Below, in pieces: positions 35,159-43,464 of a stretch of DNA of 64,000 bases. Below the pieces are notes generated by a model. That model saw only the letters and a list, made by a program, of their open reading frames with translations. It was not told where the DNA came from and searched no databases. The translations under genes and the position numbers were made by a program. Positions within the stretch are counted from its first letter, which is position 1. The number at the start of each line of letters is the position of its first letter. The stretch is from Dyadobacter fanqingshengii (GTDB lineage Bacteria > Bacteroidota > Bacteroidia > Cytophagales > Spirosomataceae): positions 806,001 to 870,000 of the forward strand of contig NZ_CP098806.1 of assembly GCF_023822005.2 (NCBI RefSeq). The letters run 5' to 3'.

Positions 35159-37422
35159 TCGAATTACAACCAGGGAAATACAGACATACAATTGTTCGAC
35201 TCTGGAAAATTAGTGGTGCATGCATTGTGCTCTTTGTGTTTTTTATTGTCGCGGTCAGAGTCAATCTGTTATGGCTTTTTGGCGGTATGCCCGATTTGGT
35301 TATGCTTGAAAACCCACAGAGTGAGCTAGCCTCGGAGCTGATATCGGAAGATGGAAAATTACTTGGGAAATACTATTCAGAAAACCGGATCCGCATTGGG
35401 TTTGATCAACTCTCGCCTGTATTGGTTAATGCATTGATTGCAACAGAAGACGCACGATTCTCTGACCACTCTGGGATTGATGGTCGCAGCATGTTGCGGG
35501 TGGTCAAGGGAATATTTACGGGGAATTCGAGCTCGGGAGGCGGAAGCACCATTACTCAGCAAGTTGCAAAAAACCTCTTTGAAACCAGGTCACGAAAGTA
35601 TCGCGGAATATTGCAGAAAGTCCCTGTCGTGGGTACGGTCGTTATGAAGACTAAGGAGTGGATACTTGCTGTGATTCTGGAACGCAAATACACCAAAAGG
35701 GAGATCATGATGATGTACCTGAACACAGTTTCGTTTGGCAATAATACTTATGGGATCAAAGTGGCGTCGAAAAGCTATTTTGGGAAGGACCCGCTGGAAC
35801 TTACCGTGTCCGAGGCGGCGCTGCTGGTGGGTATGCTGCAAAACCCATCTTTACACAATCCTTTGAGGCGGCCAGCCAATGCGACCAGGCGTAGAAACGT
35901 GGTCATGGCGCAAATGGTCAGATACAACTACCTGACAGCCGGAGAGTTTAATGAGCTAAAAGATAAGCCTTTGAACCTGCGATTTAAGCTTGACGGCCCC
36001 AATGCGGGTCTGGCTCCCTATTTCCAGGAATCCATGCGCGGTTATTTGCAAGCATGGCTCAAACTATACAATGAGGAGAACGACACAGATCTTGATTTAA
36101 AAACCAGCGGCTTACGTATCTATACGACAATTGATTCCCGTTTGCAACAGCAGATGGAAGTCGCGCTGAATGACCATATGCGCGAGCAGCAAAGACTTTT
36201 TGATGCGCATTGGAAAGGTCGTAATCCGTGGGCGTACCCGGATGGTCGCGAAGTGCCGGGATTTATCGAAAAAGCGGTTAAATCCCTACCGCAATTCATT
36301 GCGTTAAAAAAAGACGTCGGGGAGGCAGAGGCATGGAAAGCTATGCGTAAGCCATATAAAATGAAGGTTTTCTCGTATGATGGCGAAAAGGAAATGCTGC
36401 TGAGCCCGATGGATTCAATCCGGTATTACAAACGTTTTTTGCATGCAGGCATGATGTCTATGGACCCGCGCAACGGACATGTGAAGGCTTGGGTTGGCGG
36501 GGTTAACTTTAAATATTTCAAGTATGACCACGTCAAGCAAGGCCGTAGGCAGCCGGGTTCTACTTTTAAGCCGTTTGTGTATGTTTCGGCGCTGCAAAAA
36601 AACTTTCTGACACCTTGTGACCGCATTACAGACCAACCCGTGGAAGGAAACTGGAACCCTCCTTCGAGCCAGTACACATACCAGTCGTTAACGTTGCGGC
36701 AGGCACTGGGACAATCCGTTAATTCGATCAGTGCCAATATAATTCAAATGGTAAAACCGGCCACGGTTGCAGACTATGCTCATAAACTGGGCATCACAAG
36801 CCAGTTGGATGAAGTGCCCTCACTTTGCCTTGGCATCAGCTCCGTCTCGGTCTATGAGATGGTCAACGCATATTGTTCTTTTGCCAATGGCGGTTACCGA
36901 ACCGAACCACTATCAATTTTGAGAATCGAAGATCGAAACGGGCATGTTCTGCAGCAATTTCACCAGAAGCAAAATCAGGAACTCAGTGATGTAATGGCTT
37001 ACAACATGTTATATCTCATGCGCGGCGCTGTCGAAGATCCGGGCGGCACTGCAGGGCGGTTAAGATCCTACGGCGTCACAGAAGGAAACCAAATTGCAGC
37101 AAAAACCGGAACAACACAGAACCATTCAGATGCATGGTTCATGGGCATGACACAAAATCTTGTTTCGGGAATATGGGTTGGCGGAGAAGATATGCAGATC
37201 CATTTCAGGACCATGGCACTCGGGCAGGGCGGTCATGCGGCATTACCGGCTTGGGGACTGTATATGAAAAAAGTATATGCAGACCACACTTTGGAACATT
37301 ACAAGAAAGCGCCCTTCAACAAACCTGCAAATTTCACGCTCACATGCCAGGAAACCGCCACTGATACAACCGGCAATTATATTCCGCCTGCATTATCAGA
37401 CGATGAAGGTGTGTCGTTTTAA
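35155..37422 (+). CDS. Bifunctional penicillin-binding protein 1A-type (GT51 and transpeptidase)
   Basis: A 755-residue inner-membrane peptidoglycan synthase. A transmembrane helix lies at about 17-40. The glycosyltransferase domain has ATEDARFSDHSGID with catalytic Glu98 and GGGSTITQQVAKNLF; VILERKYTKREIMMMYLNTV and the PLELTVSEAALLVGMLQNPS segment follow. The transpeptidase shows RQPGSTFKPF with nucleophile Ser469 (STFK), SVN in GQSVNSISANI, and KTGTTQNHSDAW. Order and length match class A PBPs. The start lies inside the stop of the broken GNAT gene, so its translation may once have been coupled to that gene. Confidence 0.94.
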   Translation: MIELQPGKYRHTIVRLWKISGACIVLFVFFIVAVRVNLLWLFGGMPDLVMLENPQSELASELISEDGKLLGKYYSENRIRIGFDQLSPVLVNALIATEDARFSDHSGIDGRSMLRVVKGIFTGNSSSGGGSTITQQVAKNLFETRSRKYRGILQKVPVVGTVVMKTKEWILAVILERKYTKREIMMMYLNTVSFGNNTYGIKVASKSYFGKDPLELTVSEAALLVGMLQNPSLHNPLRRPANATRRRNVVMAQMVRYNYLTAGEFNELKDKPLNLRFKLDGPNAGLAPYFQESMRGYLQAWLKLYNEENDTDLDLKTSGLRIYTTIDSRLQQQMEVALNDHMREQQRLFDAHWKGRNPWAYPDGREVPGFIEKAVKSLPQFIALKKDVGEAEAWKAMRKPYKMKVFSYDGEKEMLLSPMDSIRYYKRFLHAGMMSMDPRNGHVKAWVGGVNFKYFKYDHVKQGRRQPGSTFKPFVYVSALQKNFLTPCDRITDQPVEGNWNPPSSQYTYQSLTLRQALGQSVNSISANIIQMVKPATVADYAHKLGITSQLDEVPSLCLGISSVSVYEMVNAYCSFANGGYRTEPLSILRIEDRNGHVLQQFHQKQNQELSDVMAYNMLYLMRGAVEDPGGTAGRLRSYGVTEGNQIAAKTGTTQNHSDAWFMGMTQNLVSGIWVGGEDMQIHFRTMALGQGGHAALPAWGLYMKKVYADHTLEHYKKAPFNKPANFTLTCQETATDTTGNYIPPALSDDEGVSF

Positions 37423-37452
37423 ATGCTGGATTAAAGCCATATTTCGAAAGGA

Positions 37453-37764
37453 TTAATCTATGCGGCCAAGCTCTTTTTTGAGATCATACCATACGTCGAT
37501 ATTGCTCTCGTCAGCATCAGTGTAATTGGCCCTGAGGTGATTTATAAACGAGAACTTGATTTCGTCCGATTCGAGATGAAGGCTATCCTCATTTCCGTCG
37601 GCTTTTACCAGATATTCGTAACCGTCATTGGTAACCTCTTTCGAAGTATAAAATTTACCGGACTGCTCAAAATTGCTTATCGAATTATACAGATCATATA
37701 CATCTTCTTTGCCTTCCAAAGCTACATCGGATAGCCAGGTCTCAAAGTTTGTCGTTTTTCCCAT
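37453..37764 (-). CDS. Small hypothetical protein, 103 aa
   Basis: I do not recognise a family. The protein is acidic, soluble, without signal peptide or membrane segment. It begins MGKTTNFETWLSDVALEG and has a possible short alpha/beta fold with a Tyr/Phe-rich centre (KFYTSKEVTNDGYEYLVKA). It is convergent with PBP1a (30-base gap). AT-rich DNA after 37764 could hold its promoter. Coding status is supported by amino-acid composition and a clean start, not by homology I can name. Confidence 0.6.
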   Translation of the reverse strand: MGKTTNFETWLSDVALEGKEDVYDLYNSISNFEQSGKFYTSKEVTNDGYEYLVKADGNEDSLHLESDEIKFSFINHLRANYTDADESNIDVWYDLKKELGRID

Positions 37765-37964
37765 TTTAAGGTTTTGTTAATTAAAATTCAATATTCTTAA
37801 TACTCGTGACCATTGTTACTAAGATCGTACCGACCCGTTTGAGGTTGATGATTTGGGGTTTCTCTCTTTGTGCACCCTGATAATATGCATTTTCCTCCCG
37901 CACCAGCATTAGCTCGGCAGCGTAGGTTGGGCAGTTCCATGCCGTTACTGGGGAAACCTCAGGA

Positions 37965-38861
37965 TCAGTTCAAACTCCGATATTCATTGGGCGTGACTCC
38001 GGTCTTTTGTTTGAACAGACGGGTGAAATGCTGCTGGTATTTGAACCCGAGCTGGTAGGCGATCTCCCCGAACGACATATTGGCCTCGAAGATCTTTACT
38101 TTCGCTTCCTCGATCAACCTGGATTGAATGAAGTCCAGTGCGGTGTGGCCTGTTTCTTTTTTAATGAGGTCGCCAAAGTAGTTGGCGGACAGATGCAGCC
38201 TATCGGCGCAGTAAGCCACGCTGGGCAGGCCCAATGTCTGTGTTTTTCCTGACTTGAAATAATCCTGCAGCAAGGCTTCGAACCGCATCAGAATGTCCTT
38301 GTTTACATTGCCGCGGGTGATAAACTGTCGGTCGTAAAACCGCATGCAGTAGTTCAGGAACAGTTCGATATTGGAAACAATGAGCGTTTTGCTGTGCTTG
38401 TCAATGTTCTGTTCGATCTCTGCGGCAATCTTCTCAAAACAATCGGCAATGGTTTCTCTTTCTTTTTTGGATAAATGCAAAGCTTCATTTACCTCGTAGG
38501 AAAAGAACGAATAATCCTTAATCATTTTTCCTAAATAGGTGCCCGCAATCAGATCGGGGTGGAAGACCAGCGCATATCCGGATGGTTTTGTAACCTTGCC
38601 CTTGCTATCAATGCCATAAACCTGCCCCGGTGATATAAAAACCAGTGTTCCATCTTCGTAGTCGTACGGCTGGCAGCCATATAACATATCGCCGCACTTG
38701 ATGTTTTTCATAAACACCGCGTAAATACCCATGTAGCGCCGGAAATGCTGAACAGTAGGGATCTCGTTGAAATTGATCACACTTACCAACGGGTGCAGCG
38801 TGTCCACGCCAATCCAATCGTTGTATTGCCTTACCGAATCAATTCTTTCTACTTGCTCCAT
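37965..38861 (-). CDS. AraC family transcriptional regulator (cupin/CMD operon)
   Basis: A regulator of 298 residues from Met 38861 (304 from ATG 38879). The N-terminal part (DTLHPLVSVINFNEIP, YDYEDGTLVFISPGQVYGI) is a cupin-like sensing domain. The C-terminal HTH pair reads LPSVAYCADRLHLSANYFGD, MSFGEIAYQLGFKYQQHFTR, then LFKQKTGVTPNEYR. A TATATTTG -7 box on this strand ends one base before ATG 38879, so transcription probably starts at or after that codon and Met 38861 is the better start. It is divergent from the cupin/CMD genes, a common pairing in Bacteroidota, and likely controls them. Confidence 0.88.
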   Translation of the reverse strand: MEQVERIDSVRQYNDWIGVDTLHPLVSVINFNEIPTVQHFRRYMGIYAVFMKNIKCGDMLYGCQPYDYEDGTLVFISPGQVYGIDSKGKVTKPSGYALVFHPDLIAGTYLGKMIKDYSFFSYEVNEALHLSKKERETIADCFEKIAAEIEQNIDKHSKTLIVSNIELFLNYCMRFYDRQFITRGNVNKDILMRFEALLQDYFKSGKTQTLGLPSVAYCADRLHLSANYFGDLIKKETGHTALDFIQSRLIEEAKVKIFEANMSFGEIAYQLGFKYQQHFTRLFKQKTGVTPNEYRSLN

Positions 38862-38880
38862 ATCCTTGCTGATTTTCATT

Positions 38881-38912
38881 CAAATATAGCAGTTCCCCCT
38901 CGCGGTCGGCAA
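38881..38912 (-). promoter_or_regulatory. Promoter of the AraC gene
   Basis: On the minus strand TTG (38912-38910), 21 bases, then TATATTTG (38888-38881) fit the Bacteroidota promoter pattern. The box abuts the first possible start codon, which argues for the internal start. Confidence 0.5.
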
Positions 38913-39052
38913 TGTTACAAGCCGGATCAGTAAAAGTGGTAAACAAACCAGTAATGTATATAAAAACCGGCGGGCTGTATACCCGACCTTTGGCATTGAA
39001 TTAGAGGGTAATAAACGGGTTGGAATTCAGCCCATTAATCTAAACTGCAACT

Positions 39053-39556
39053 ATGAGGTATTTCATCAAATTAACAGCAATCGTGCTGATTATCGGGACG
39101 TTGTTACCAGGTTCGGCATGTAAAACAACTAAGAATCCAACCAAAATGACAGATCAAAACAGCGCTCTTTTTCCGAAAGGAGACCGGTTACCGGACAGCT
39201 ATTTCACTGGGAACGCGTTCCTGACGCCCCTTATAGCAAAAGATAAAAACAATGACTTTATGATGGGCAGCGTAACCTTCGAAGCGGGCGCACGCACCTT
39301 CTGGCATTCGCACCCGAGAGGACAGGTCTTGATCGTTACCGAAGGAAATGGTTTTTATCAGGAAAAAGGTAAAACAGCGCAGCCCATTAAAAAGGGCGAC
39401 GTCGTCAACATTCCCGAAAATACGGAGCATTGGCACGGAGCTGCCGCGAAAACCAAAATGGTGCATATCGCAATCACCAATTACGAAGGGGAGACCAATG
39501 TTGTTTGGTTAAAGTCCGTTTCGGAAGAAGATTATAATGCAGTAAACAAACAATGA
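39053..39556 (+). CDS. Cupin domain lipoprotein
   Basis: A 167-residue single-cupin protein with a lipoprotein signal (PGSAC, Cys about 23). The cupin metal motifs are WHSHPRGQVLIVTEGNGFYQE (His, His, with Glu further on) and ENTEHWHGAAA. Similar proteins occur beside carboxymuconolactone decarboxylase-like genes under AraC control. The substrate is unknown; binding or oxidation of a small aromatic or ketone is possible. The ATGA overlap with the next gene indicates coupling. GGGCTGTATACCC in the divergent promoter region (38970-38982) is a short inverted repeat that may be the AraC site. Confidence 0.88.
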   Translation: MRYFIKLTAIVLIIGTLLPGSACKTTKNPTKMTDQNSALFPKGDRLPDSYFTGNAFLTPLIAKDKNNDFMMGSVTFEAGARTFWHSHPRGQVLIVTEGNGFYQEKGKTAQPIKKGDVVNIPENTEHWHGAAAKTKMVHIAITNYEGETNVVWLKSVSEEDYNAVNKQ

Positions 39557-40632
39557 AAATGATCAGCATGAGCCGGAACAAAACTCAGGTTTGGATATTA
39601 CTTCTAATACTTATGTTGAAAGTGAACAGCATGAATGCACAGCCTGATAAAGACCGTAAATGGACGTTAAGTCCTCAACAACAAAGCATTGCGAGCATAG
39701 CAGCATTAACTGCAACCGGCGATATGCAAAACTTGCCTTTGCAGCTTAATGCAGGTCTTGATGCCGGGTTAACCATTGAAGAGACCAAGGAAATTCTCGT
39801 CCAGCTTTACGCTTATGCGGGTTTTCCCAGAAGCCTGAACGCAATCGGTACGCTGATGAGCGTGGTTGAAAAGAGGAAGGCAAATGGCATCAAGGATAAG
39901 CAAGGAAAGGTCGGCACTGCCAATAAAAATACAGTTGATAAATACGAGCAGGGGCGAAAGGTTCTGGAACAACTCACCAAAACACAGCAGTCCAAACCGG
40001 CACCCGGTTTTGGAGAATTCGCTCCGAGGATTGATGCATTTTTGAAAGAACACTTGTTCGCCGACATCTTTGAAAGCCATGTGCTGACCATGCAGCAGCG
40101 GGAGCTGGTAACCATTTCTGCGTTAGCATCTATGACCGGCGTTGAATCACAATTGCAATCTCACGTGAAAATGGGTACGAACATTGGCATCACTGAAAAT
40201 GAACTGGCAGATGTGGCGAAGCTGATTGAGAAATTTATTAACAGAACCCAGGCAAATACATTAAGAAAAGCCATTTCAAAACACGTTACTCCCGTCATTG
40301 AACCGGATATGATGGTGCGGATCTCTGAAATCGGAATCGTTCCTGAATTTCTGAACGAGTATAATGCTATTCTAAAAGAAGAGTCATCTGCGTCTGTCGA
40401 AAAGGAACCCGGCGTAATAGCGATTTTTCCGATGAGTACGAAGGAACAGCCGACGCAAATCCGGATCGTTGAGATATATGCCGATAGTGCTGCTTACCAA
40501 TCCCATTTGAAAACCCCTCATTTCCAGCATTACAAAACGACTACGCTCAAAATGGTGAAGTCCTTGAAACTGGTGGATATGAATTCACTCGACCAGCAGA
40601 CGATGCTGGGAATTTTTAAAAAATTAAAGTGA
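39553..40632 (+). CDS. Carboxymuconolactone decarboxylase-like tandem domains fused to ABM-type domain
   Basis: A 359-residue secreted-looking protein (hydrophobic N-terminus, then NSMNAQPD). It has two CMD/AhpD-like helical domains: LSPQQQSIASIAALTATGD to YAYAGFPRSLNAIGTL at about residues 35-105, and MQQRELVTISALASMTGVES to NIGITENELADVAKLI at about 175-235. The C-terminus from about 250 (MVRISEIGIVPEFLNEYNAI, VEIYADSAAYQSHLKTPHFQ) is an antibiotic-biosynthesis-monooxygenase (ABM) type ferredoxin-like domain. Neither CMD part shows the CxxC of AhpD, so peroxide reduction is unlikely. The three-domain fusion and periplasmic location are unusual for a ring-cleavage decarboxylase; the role is unknown. 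Confidence 0.85.
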   Translation: MKMISMSRNKTQVWILLLILMLKVNSMNAQPDKDRKWTLSPQQQSIASIAALTATGDMQNLPLQLNAGLDAGLTIEETKEILVQLYAYAGFPRSLNAIGTLMSVVEKRKANGIKDKQGKVGTANKNTVDKYEQGRKVLEQLTKTQQSKPAPGFGEFAPRIDAFLKEHLFADIFESHVLTMQQRELVTISALASMTGVESQLQSHVKMGTNIGITENELADVAKLIEKFINRTQANTLRKAISKHVTPVIEPDMMVRISEIGIVPEFLNEYNAILKEESSASVEKEPGVIAIFPMSTKEQPTQIRIVEIYADSAAYQSHLKTPHFQHYKTTTLKMVKSLKLVDMNSLDQQTMLGIFKKLK

Positions 40633-40661
40633 GGTATTGAGCTATTTAAAATGACGTAAAC

Positions 40662-41156
40662 ATGAAGCAGCCACTTTCTATATTTCTAACATTAATCATT
40701 TTCTTTATTGGATCCATGGCTTGTAAAACGGACGACAACATTATTGGCAGAGATGAAGACGCGTTCATAACCCATAATGACCCTGCGGATTCTACCAGCA
40801 GCCGGTTAAGGATCAAAATTGGGTCACAAGCTTTTACCGCGACCCTCCTGGATAATCCGACCGTAACCGCATTCAAAGCAAAACTCCCGCTGACAGTCAG
40901 TATGAGTGAACTGAACGGAAATGAGAAGCTTTATAATTTCCCGTCAAACCTTCCAGCAAACGCTTCAAACCCCGGGAACATCCGGAATGGCGACCTGATG
41001 CTTTACGGCTCCAACGTGCTGGTGCTTTTTTATAAAAGCTTCCCCACACAGTATTCATACACCAGACTTGGGCGCATTGATGACACGGCTGGACTTGATG
41101 CAGCGGTTGGCACGGGTAACGTGACGGTGACTTTCGAATTGGAATCAAAAAAATGA
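40662..41156 (+). CDS. Cyclophilin-like fold lipoprotein
   Basis: A 164-residue lipoprotein (lipobox GSMAC, Cys about 21). The mature part matches the bacterial cyclophilin-like domain: RIKIGSQAFTATLLDNPTVT, AFKAKLPLTVSMSELNGNEK, NIRNGDLMLYGSNVLVLFY and YTRLGRIDD. These proteins share the cyclophilin barrel but lack classical peptidyl-prolyl isomerase residues; a ligand-binding role is likely. It is in the same run as the CMD protein (29-base gap) and overlaps the acetyltransferase start as ATGA. Confidence 0.85.
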   Translation: MKQPLSIFLTLIIFFIGSMACKTDDNIIGRDEDAFITHNDPADSTSSRLRIKIGSQAFTATLLDNPTVTAFKAKLPLTVSMSELNGNEKLYNFPSNLPANASNPGNIRNGDLMLYGSNVLVLFYKSFPTQYSYTRLGRIDDTAGLDAAVGTGNVTVTFELESKK

Positions 41157-41719
41157 ACACAAACAAAGACATTTTCGAGAGAATGCGGGCCGGCGAGCCG
41201 ATTCGGAAAGATGATGCCGAATATGGAAAGTTTGGAGAGGTCGTCTCCCGAACCATCCGGTTGTGTGTGGAAATGAATGTGTCGGCAACGGATCTGGATC
41301 AGGTGAGGAAGCAGCTGAGCGAAATTATTGGAACAGATATTGACGATTCGACAACCATATTTCCTCCGTTTTACACCAATTTCGGCCAGTTTATCCGTTT
41401 GGGCAAAAATGTTTTTATCAATCACGCTTGCTCGTTTCTGGACATTGGTGGGATCACCATTGAAGACAATGTTCAGATCGGGCCGAGGGTAAATATTACT
41501 TCTGAAAATCATCCGCTCGATCCTGCCGACCGAACAACGCTTCTACTGCAACCGGTCGTTATTAAGCGGAATGCCTGGATCGGGGCGGGAGCAACGATAC
41601 TGCCGGGTGTTACAGTTGGAGAAAACTCAATCATTGCAGCCGGTGCGGTGGTGAGCCGCGATGTGCCACCTAATACCATCGTAGCAGGGATTCCTGCAAA
41701 AGTTGTGAAGTCTATTTAG
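41153..41719 (+). CDS. Hexapeptide-repeat O-acetyltransferase (maltose/galactoside acetyltransferase type)
   Basis: A 188-residue acyltransferase with a left-handed beta-helix. The N-terminal helical part (DIFERMRAGEPIRKDDAEYG) is followed by hexapeptide repeats ITIEDNVQIGPRVNITSENH, VIKRNAWIGAGATILPGVTV and GENSIIAAGAVVSRDVPPNT, ending IVAGIPAKVVK. The His in ENHPLD is the usual catalytic base. It would transfer acetyl from acetyl-CoA to a sugar or xenobiotic hydroxyl in the cytosol. It is coupled to the cyclophilin-like gene by a 4-base overlap. Confidence 0.9.
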   Translation: MNTNKDIFERMRAGEPIRKDDAEYGKFGEVVSRTIRLCVEMNVSATDLDQVRKQLSEIIGTDIDDSTTIFPPFYTNFGQFIRLGKNVFINHACSFLDIGGITIEDNVQIGPRVNITSENHPLDPADRTTLLLQPVVIKRNAWIGAGATILPGVTVGENSIIAAGAVVSRDVPPNTIVAGIPAKVVKSI

Positions 41720-41820
41720 AATTCGGAGCAATTAATGTTCATCACAATCAAAAGCTCAGCCTGTTCATTTCGGGCCTGGATTGATTTTTATAGCATAACC
41801 GCACAATTACACTTATCACC

Positions 41821-42459
41821 ATGGACAAAACGAAGTCACAATACGAACCTGAAAAGGGAGATAACAGCGAATCGCGAAGGGATTTCCTGAAAAAGTCTTC
41901 CATTCTGACTGCAATTTCTGTCGCGCCCTTGGCCGTTGCAAAAGCTGCGGAGCATAATCTGGGCGAAAAACTCAGCGCTGCATTTGAAACTACACCCGTG
42001 AATCTGACGGTTAACGGAGCTAAAAAACAGCTGAACGTGGAACCGCGCGCGACGCTGCTGGACACATTGCGCGAGCAGCTGGATTTGACAGGAACTAAAA
42101 AAGGATGCGATTACGGTCAATGCGGAGCCTGCACGGTGCATGTGAATGGCCAGCGCGTGCTTTCCTGCCTGAGCCTTGCCGTAATGCATGAAGGACAGGA
42201 AGTTACAACCATCGAAGGTCTGGCAAAAGGTGAGGAACTGCATCCCATGCAGCAGGCTTTTATCCAACATGATGGTTTCCAATGCGGTTACTGCACGCCC
42301 GGACAAATTATGTCTGCCGTTGCTTGCATTAACGAAGGTCATGCCAATAATGAGGCGGATATCAGGGAGTTTATGAGCGGGAATATATGCCGATGCGGGG
42401 CTTATCCCAACATTGTGAAAGCAATTCAGGAAGTTAAAAACGGGGGGCGGAAATCATGA
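41821..42459 (+). CDS. (2Fe-2S) subunit of periplasmic molybdenum hydroxylase, PaoA-like
   Basis: A 212-residue iron-sulfur subunit of the xanthine oxidase family. It has a canonical Tat signal (SRRDFLKKSS, then AISVAPLAVAKAAEH), so the assembled enzyme is exported folded. The N-terminal plant-type ferredoxin cluster is CDYGQCGACTVHVNG with a fourth Cys in RVLSC; the second cluster is CGYCTPGQ with CRCGAYPN. It passes electrons from the molybdenum centre. It overlaps the FAD subunit as ATGA. Closest architecture is the aldehyde oxidoreductase PaoABC (YagTSR). Confidence 0.92.
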   Translation: MDKTKSQYEPEKGDNSESRRDFLKKSSILTAISVAPLAVAKAAEHNLGEKLSAAFETTPVNLTVNGAKKQLNVEPRATLLDTLREQLDLTGTKKGCDYGQCGACTVHVNGQRVLSCLSLAVMHEGQEVTTIEGLAKGEELHPMQQAFIQHDGFQCGYCTPGQIMSAVACINEGHANNEADIREFMSGNICRCGAYPNIVKAIQEVKNGGRKS

Positions 42460-43439
42460 TACAATTTCAATACGAACGCGCAGTAACAGCGAAGGCGGCA
42501 ATAAGCGGTTTGGCAAATAATGCAAATGCGAAATTCATAGCGGGCGGCACAAATCTGATCGATTTGATGAAGCGGAATGTAATGGCACCTACCAAGCTGG
42601 TGGATATCAATGCAGTCCCGCTTAAAGATATTCAGCAGCAAGGCGGCAAAACCAGCATTGGCGCACTGGCTTTAAATAGCGCAGTTGCAGATCACAAACT
42701 GATCCTGGAAAAACTTCCGCTGCTGGCGCAGGCATTAAATGCCGGCGCATCCGCGCAGATCAGGAATATGGCAACCGTAGGCGGCAATATGATGCAGCGC
42801 ACGCGATGCTCTTATTTTTACGATACTGCACTTCCCTGCAACAAAAGAGAACCCGGATCGGGCTGCGGAGCATTGGAAGGATTGAATCGGATGCACGCCA
42901 TTTTCGGGACGAGCGAGCAGTGCATTGCCGTACATCCGAGTGATATGTGCGTGGCTTTGGTGGCATTGGATGCAAGCGTGGTGGTTGCTGGACCAAAAGG
43001 CGAGAGGCGCATTCCGTTTGAGGAATTTCACCGGCTGCCGGGTAATCAGCCTGAAAAGGACAACACGCTCCAAAACAACGAAATGATCATTTCCGTCGAA
43101 ATACCCGATAATGCATTCAGTAAAAATGCCCATTATTTCAAGGTCCGTGATCGCGCTTCCTATGCTTTTGCATTGGTGTCTGTGGCAGCGGCCTTGCATA
43201 TGGATGGGAAGGTGATCAAAGAAGCGAGGCTTGCAATGGGCGGAGTGGCGCATAAGCCGTGGCGATTGAAAGAGGCCGAACAAGCATTGGCAGGAAAACC
43301 GGCTACGGAAGAAACTTTCAGGCAAGCTGCGGAAATTGCAATGCGTGGTGCGAAAGCATTCAAATACAATGCATTTAAACTAAAACTAGGCCCGAATGTG
43401 ATCGTGGAAGCATTGAAAAATGCAGCTGGCCTTGTTTAA
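42456..43439 (+). CDS. FAD-binding subunit of molybdenum hydroxylase, PaoB-like
   Basis: A 327-residue FAD subunit. The FAD-binding motifs are FIAGGTNLIDLMKRNV and IRNMATVGGNMMQRTRC; the C-terminal CO-dehydrogenase-flavoprotein domain includes RDRASYAFALVSVAAAL and MGGVAHKPWRLKEAE. A Cys-rich insertion (RCSYFYDTALPCNKREPGSG then CGALEGLNRMHAIFG) matches the extra loop that binds a [4Fe-4S] cluster in PaoB-type proteins, setting it apart from ordinary xanthine dehydrogenase FAD subunits. It lies between the small and large subunit genes. Confidence 0.9.
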   Translation: MIQFQYERAVTAKAAISGLANNANAKFIAGGTNLIDLMKRNVMAPTKLVDINAVPLKDIQQQGGKTSIGALALNSAVADHKLILEKLPLLAQALNAGASAQIRNMATVGGNMMQRTRCSYFYDTALPCNKREPGSGCGALEGLNRMHAIFGTSEQCIAVHPSDMCVALVALDASVVVAGPKGERRIPFEEFHRLPGNQPEKDNTLQNNEMIISVEIPDNAFSKNAHYFKVRDRASYAFALVSVAAALHMDGKVIKEARLAMGGVAHKPWRLKEAEQALAGKPATEETFRQAAEIAMRGAKAFKYNAFKLKLGPNVIVEALKNAAGLV

Positions 43440-43464
43440 CTCCTTAACCCTGAATTGAAAGATC

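Noticed and set aside
37870..38058. Small plus-strand frame upstream of and across the AraC 3' end
   Set aside because: It overlaps the AraC gene antisense, with no start context or family features.
42735..43325. 196-codon open frame on the minus strand
   Set aside because: Antisense to the FAD subunit gene; shadow composition.
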